In this document: piece after piece, positions 11,370 through 12,915 of the stretch
Layout: each line of letters starts with the position of its first letter
How positions within the stretch are numbered: position 1 is the first letter of the stretch
DNA from: Streptomyces sp. NRRL B-24484
GTDB lineage: Bacteria; Actinomycetota; Actinomycetes; Streptomycetales; Streptomycetaceae
Assembly (NCBI RefSeq): GCF_000717715.1
Contig: NZ_JOAI01000083.1
Span: 1 to 12,915, forward strand
Direction: 5' to 3'
DNA: 12,915 bases
The notes under the pieces: generated by a model
Databases searched by the model: none
The model's input: the letters and a program-made list of their open reading frames with translations, nothing else
What the model was told of the DNA's origin: nothing
Translations under genes and position numbers: made by a program

Positions 11370-12083
11370 GTGGCCGGATACGCCGATATCGCCGCGCATT
11401 TCCGCAGGCAGATCGAGGGAGGGGAGCTGAAGCCGGGTGACCGCCTCCCGACGTTGCGGGAGGTGATGCAGGAGTTCGGGGTAGCGCAGCAGACCGCCTC
11501 CCGCGCCTACAAGGTGCTGAAGGGGGAGGGCCTGACCGAGGCCACCACCGGGGGCGGGACCGTCGTGGCGAAGGCAGGCAGCGACAACATCGCCGCCCGC
11601 GTCCGTAACCACGCGGCCACCGGCAAGGCGCTGGGCGCTGGCGAGACCTCCCGAATCGTGGAGGTCGGCACGGTCGGCGCTGACGAGACCGTGGCGGCCC
11701 GGCTGGAGGTCGAGCCCGGCACACCGGTGCACGTCCGCCGGCGGGTCGTCAGCCGGGACGGGGCACCCGTGCACCTGAGTTCGAGCTACTACCCGGCGTA
11801 CGTGATCGAGGTGACGCCCGAACTCGCGGAAGCTGTCTCCACCGGAGGCTCCCGCGAACTCGCGGCGGAACGTCTCGGCACCGCGCAGGAGCGGGTGCTG
11901 GAGGAGGTGACCAGCCGACTCGCCACCGAGCCGGAGAAGGAGGCTCTGGGCGGCCTCACCGGCTCGGTGATCGTCACTCAGGTTGTCCGGACCGTCCTGC
12001 TCGCGGACGGCCGGATCGTCGAGGTGGCAGTCAAGGTCACCAACGGCTCCACCGTGCTGCGGTGGTCCACCCCGCTGAGCTGA
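11370..12083 (+). CDS. GntR-family transcriptional regulator with UTRA domain (HutC subfamily)
   Basis: The protein has 237 residues from GTG 11370, with GAGAGGAGGG about 6 bases upstream. Residues 1-70 are a winged helix-turn-helix typical of GntR proteins (IAAHFRRQIEGGELKPGDRLP, LREVMQEFGVAQQTASRAYKVL). Residues 90-235 match a UTRA effector domain (ARLEVEPGTPVHVRRRVVSRDG, HLSSSYYP, RILEEV-like VLEEVTSRLAT). Proteins of this type include the Kor/TraR repressors that hold Streptomyces plasmid transfer genes off. Two CTACC/GGTAG operators in its own promoter point to autoregulation. It is divergent from the eight-gene leftward operon, which it may also control. Effector unknown. The next gene downstream is the split membrane protein. 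Confidence 0.9.
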   Translation: MAGYADIAAHFRRQIEGGELKPGDRLPTLREVMQEFGVAQQTASRAYKVLKGEGLTEATTGGGTVVAKAGSDNIAARVRNHAATGKALGAGETSRIVEVGTVGADETVAARLEVEPGTPVHVRRRVVSRDGAPVHLSSSYYPAYVIEVTPELAEAVSTGGSRELAAERLGTAQERVLEEVTSRLATEPEKEALGGLTGSVIVTQVVRTVLLADGRIVEVAVKVTNGSTVLRWSTPLS

Positions 12084-12097
12084 TCAACCAACAAAGC

Positions 12098-12132
12098 GGG
12101 GCCGCGCCGGAATTGCGCTCCGGAGCGGCCCC
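12098..12132 (+). terminator. Hairpin between the GntR gene and the membrane protein gene
   Basis: GGGGCCGC and CCGGA (12098-12111) pair with TCCGG and GCGGCCCC (12119-12132), interrupted by single unpaired bases. There is no T run, so it may be a partial terminator that sets the ratio of repressor to membrane protein. Confidence 0.5.
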
Positions 12133-12153
12133 CGTGATCCACGGAGGTAACCC

Positions 12154-12915
12154 GTGTCCCACACCACGCAGTATGACCGACAGCTGACCCGTCTCCACCG
12201 CGCGCTCCTGGTCACGGCAGCCGTGCCCATGCTCGGCTTCGGCGTCATGGGCGGCATCGGCACCTACTCGAACATGACCAGGGCGTTCGCCGACTCCGGC
12301 ACCGCACTCGGCGTCATCGCCGCCGGCGAGGGCGCCACCGCTGTCCTGGCCGTCCTCACCCTGGTCCTGACGGCCCTCTCCCAGTCGACCCCGACCCTGG
12401 TCCGCACCGGCCTGTGGGCGATGCCCGCCGCCGCCGCAGTGGTCGGCGCGGTCACCGCCTCCACCCTCCCGCTCGCCGCCGTCCAGGCCATCACCCCGAT
12501 GGGCATGTGCGTCGCGGCCGAGGGCCTGGCCCTCATGGTCCGCCGCGTCATGGTCTACCGGACCGGCATCGACCCCGAGGCCCGACGCCGCACCGCCGAC
12601 ACCACCCGCCGCCTGGCCTACCTGCGGGCCGTCGCCGCCCAGCACCCGGACGCCAAGACCCGCCGCAGGGCCGAGCTGAAGGCGTGGAAGGTCGCCGAGA
12701 AGGCCGGCGACGGCGACCACCAGCTCGGCGCCGACCTGGTCCAGGTCCAGCGCGAGCGCCTCACCATCGCCGCCGACGACGCCCTGTCGTCCATGTTCAC
12801 CCTGGTCGCCGTAGCACCCGCCGCAGCGGTCGAAGCACAGGTCAACGCCCCCGCGGAACTCCCGGCCGCAGCACCCCAGCAGCTCCCCGCAGCACCCGAC
12901 GCCACCGGCGCCACG
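12154..12915 (+). CDS. Polytopic membrane protein, N-terminal part (continues at 1-318)
   Basis: GTG 12154 follows GGAGGT by 5 bases. The frame is open to the end of the window and, through the circular join after 12816, on to 318, giving 326 residues. The last 99 bases here are the duplicated overlap. Hydrophobic segments lie at about 16-38, 48-75, 86-107 and 108-129, which suggests four membrane helices. Residues 138-205 form a charged helical segment (PEARRRTADTTRR, KTRRRAELKAWKVAEKA). The arrangement recalls DUF2637-like conjugal transfer proteins of Streptomyces plasmids, but I cannot confirm that. It is downstream of the GntR gene, so it could be under the same control. The small gene at 369 follows. 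Confidence 0.85.
   Translation, partial: MSHTTQYDRQLTRLHRALLVTAAVPMLGFGVMGGIGTYSNMTRAFADSGTALGVIAAGEGATAVLAVLTLVLTALSQSTPTLVRTGLWAMPAAAAVVGAVTASTLPLAAVQAITPMGMCVAAEGLALMVRRVMVYRTGIDPEARRRTADTTRRLAYLRAVAAQHPDAKTRRRAELKAWKVAEKAGDGDHQLGADLVQVQRERLTIAADDALSSMFTLVAVAPAAAVEAQVNAPAELPAAAPQQLPAAPDATGAT
12817..12915. repeat. Terminal direct repeat, right copy (contig circularisation overlap)
   Basis: These bases are identical to 1-99 and carry the same reading frame. One copy should be removed to close the circle. Confidence 0.95.

Noticed and set aside
1..12915. tRNA or rRNA genes
   Set aside because: No cloverleaf-like pattern with a GTTC-type T arm or conserved rRNA sequence was noticed on reading. 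A tRNAscan run would be decisive.

Overview
The window reads as one complete, small, high-GC circular plasmid from an actinomycete, most likely Streptomyces or a close relative such as Kitasatospora. Bases 1-99 are identical to bases 12817-12915. An open reading frame runs through that join without a break, so the true molecule is a circle of about 12,816 bp. Strong GC bias at third codon positions, GTG/TTG starts, TAGRRT-type -10 boxes and a GntR-controlled set of small membrane proteins all fit a streptomycete plasmid.

Layout on the circle. (1) A GntR/UTRA repressor (11370-12083, +) and a membrane protein split by the window ends (12154-12915 joined to 1-318) are followed by a small conserved-looking protein (369-683). 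(2) A rolling-circle replication initiator with an N-terminal zinc finger, an HLHWH metal motif and a YLYK motif lies at 899-2629. (3) A low-GC island (about 2775-3290) holds a small leftward membrane-protein gene (2842-3084). (4) A structured intergenic stretch with a candidate oriT precedes a mobilisation pair, an RHH accessory protein (3670-4122) overlapping a MOB_P-like relaxase (4119-5867). (5) A gene-poor control region (5868-7528) surrounds one short zinc-finger gene (6549-6812). It holds 12-bp tandem arrays, CCTTGATGGT direct repeats, a CACGTG-centred palindrome and long perfect hairpins. (6) A leftward cluster of eight tightly packed or overlapping genes (11179 down to 7529) encodes mostly small or membrane-associated proteins, divergent from the GntR gene.

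How the genes may work together. Rep and the structured regions should drive rolling-circle replication. The RHH protein and relaxase should nick oriT for mobilisation. The GntR protein probably represses its own promoter, and perhaps the divergent membrane-protein operon, through two CTACC-N5/6-GGTAG operators. That operon is the least explained part. It resembles in style the Spd (spread) genes of Streptomyces plasmids, but no TraB/FtsK-like ATPase, coupling protein or other P-loop protein is visible. The plasmid therefore either borrows a transfer motor or uses its membrane proteins in an undescribed way. There is no integrase, partition ATPase, resistance gene or metabolic cargo.
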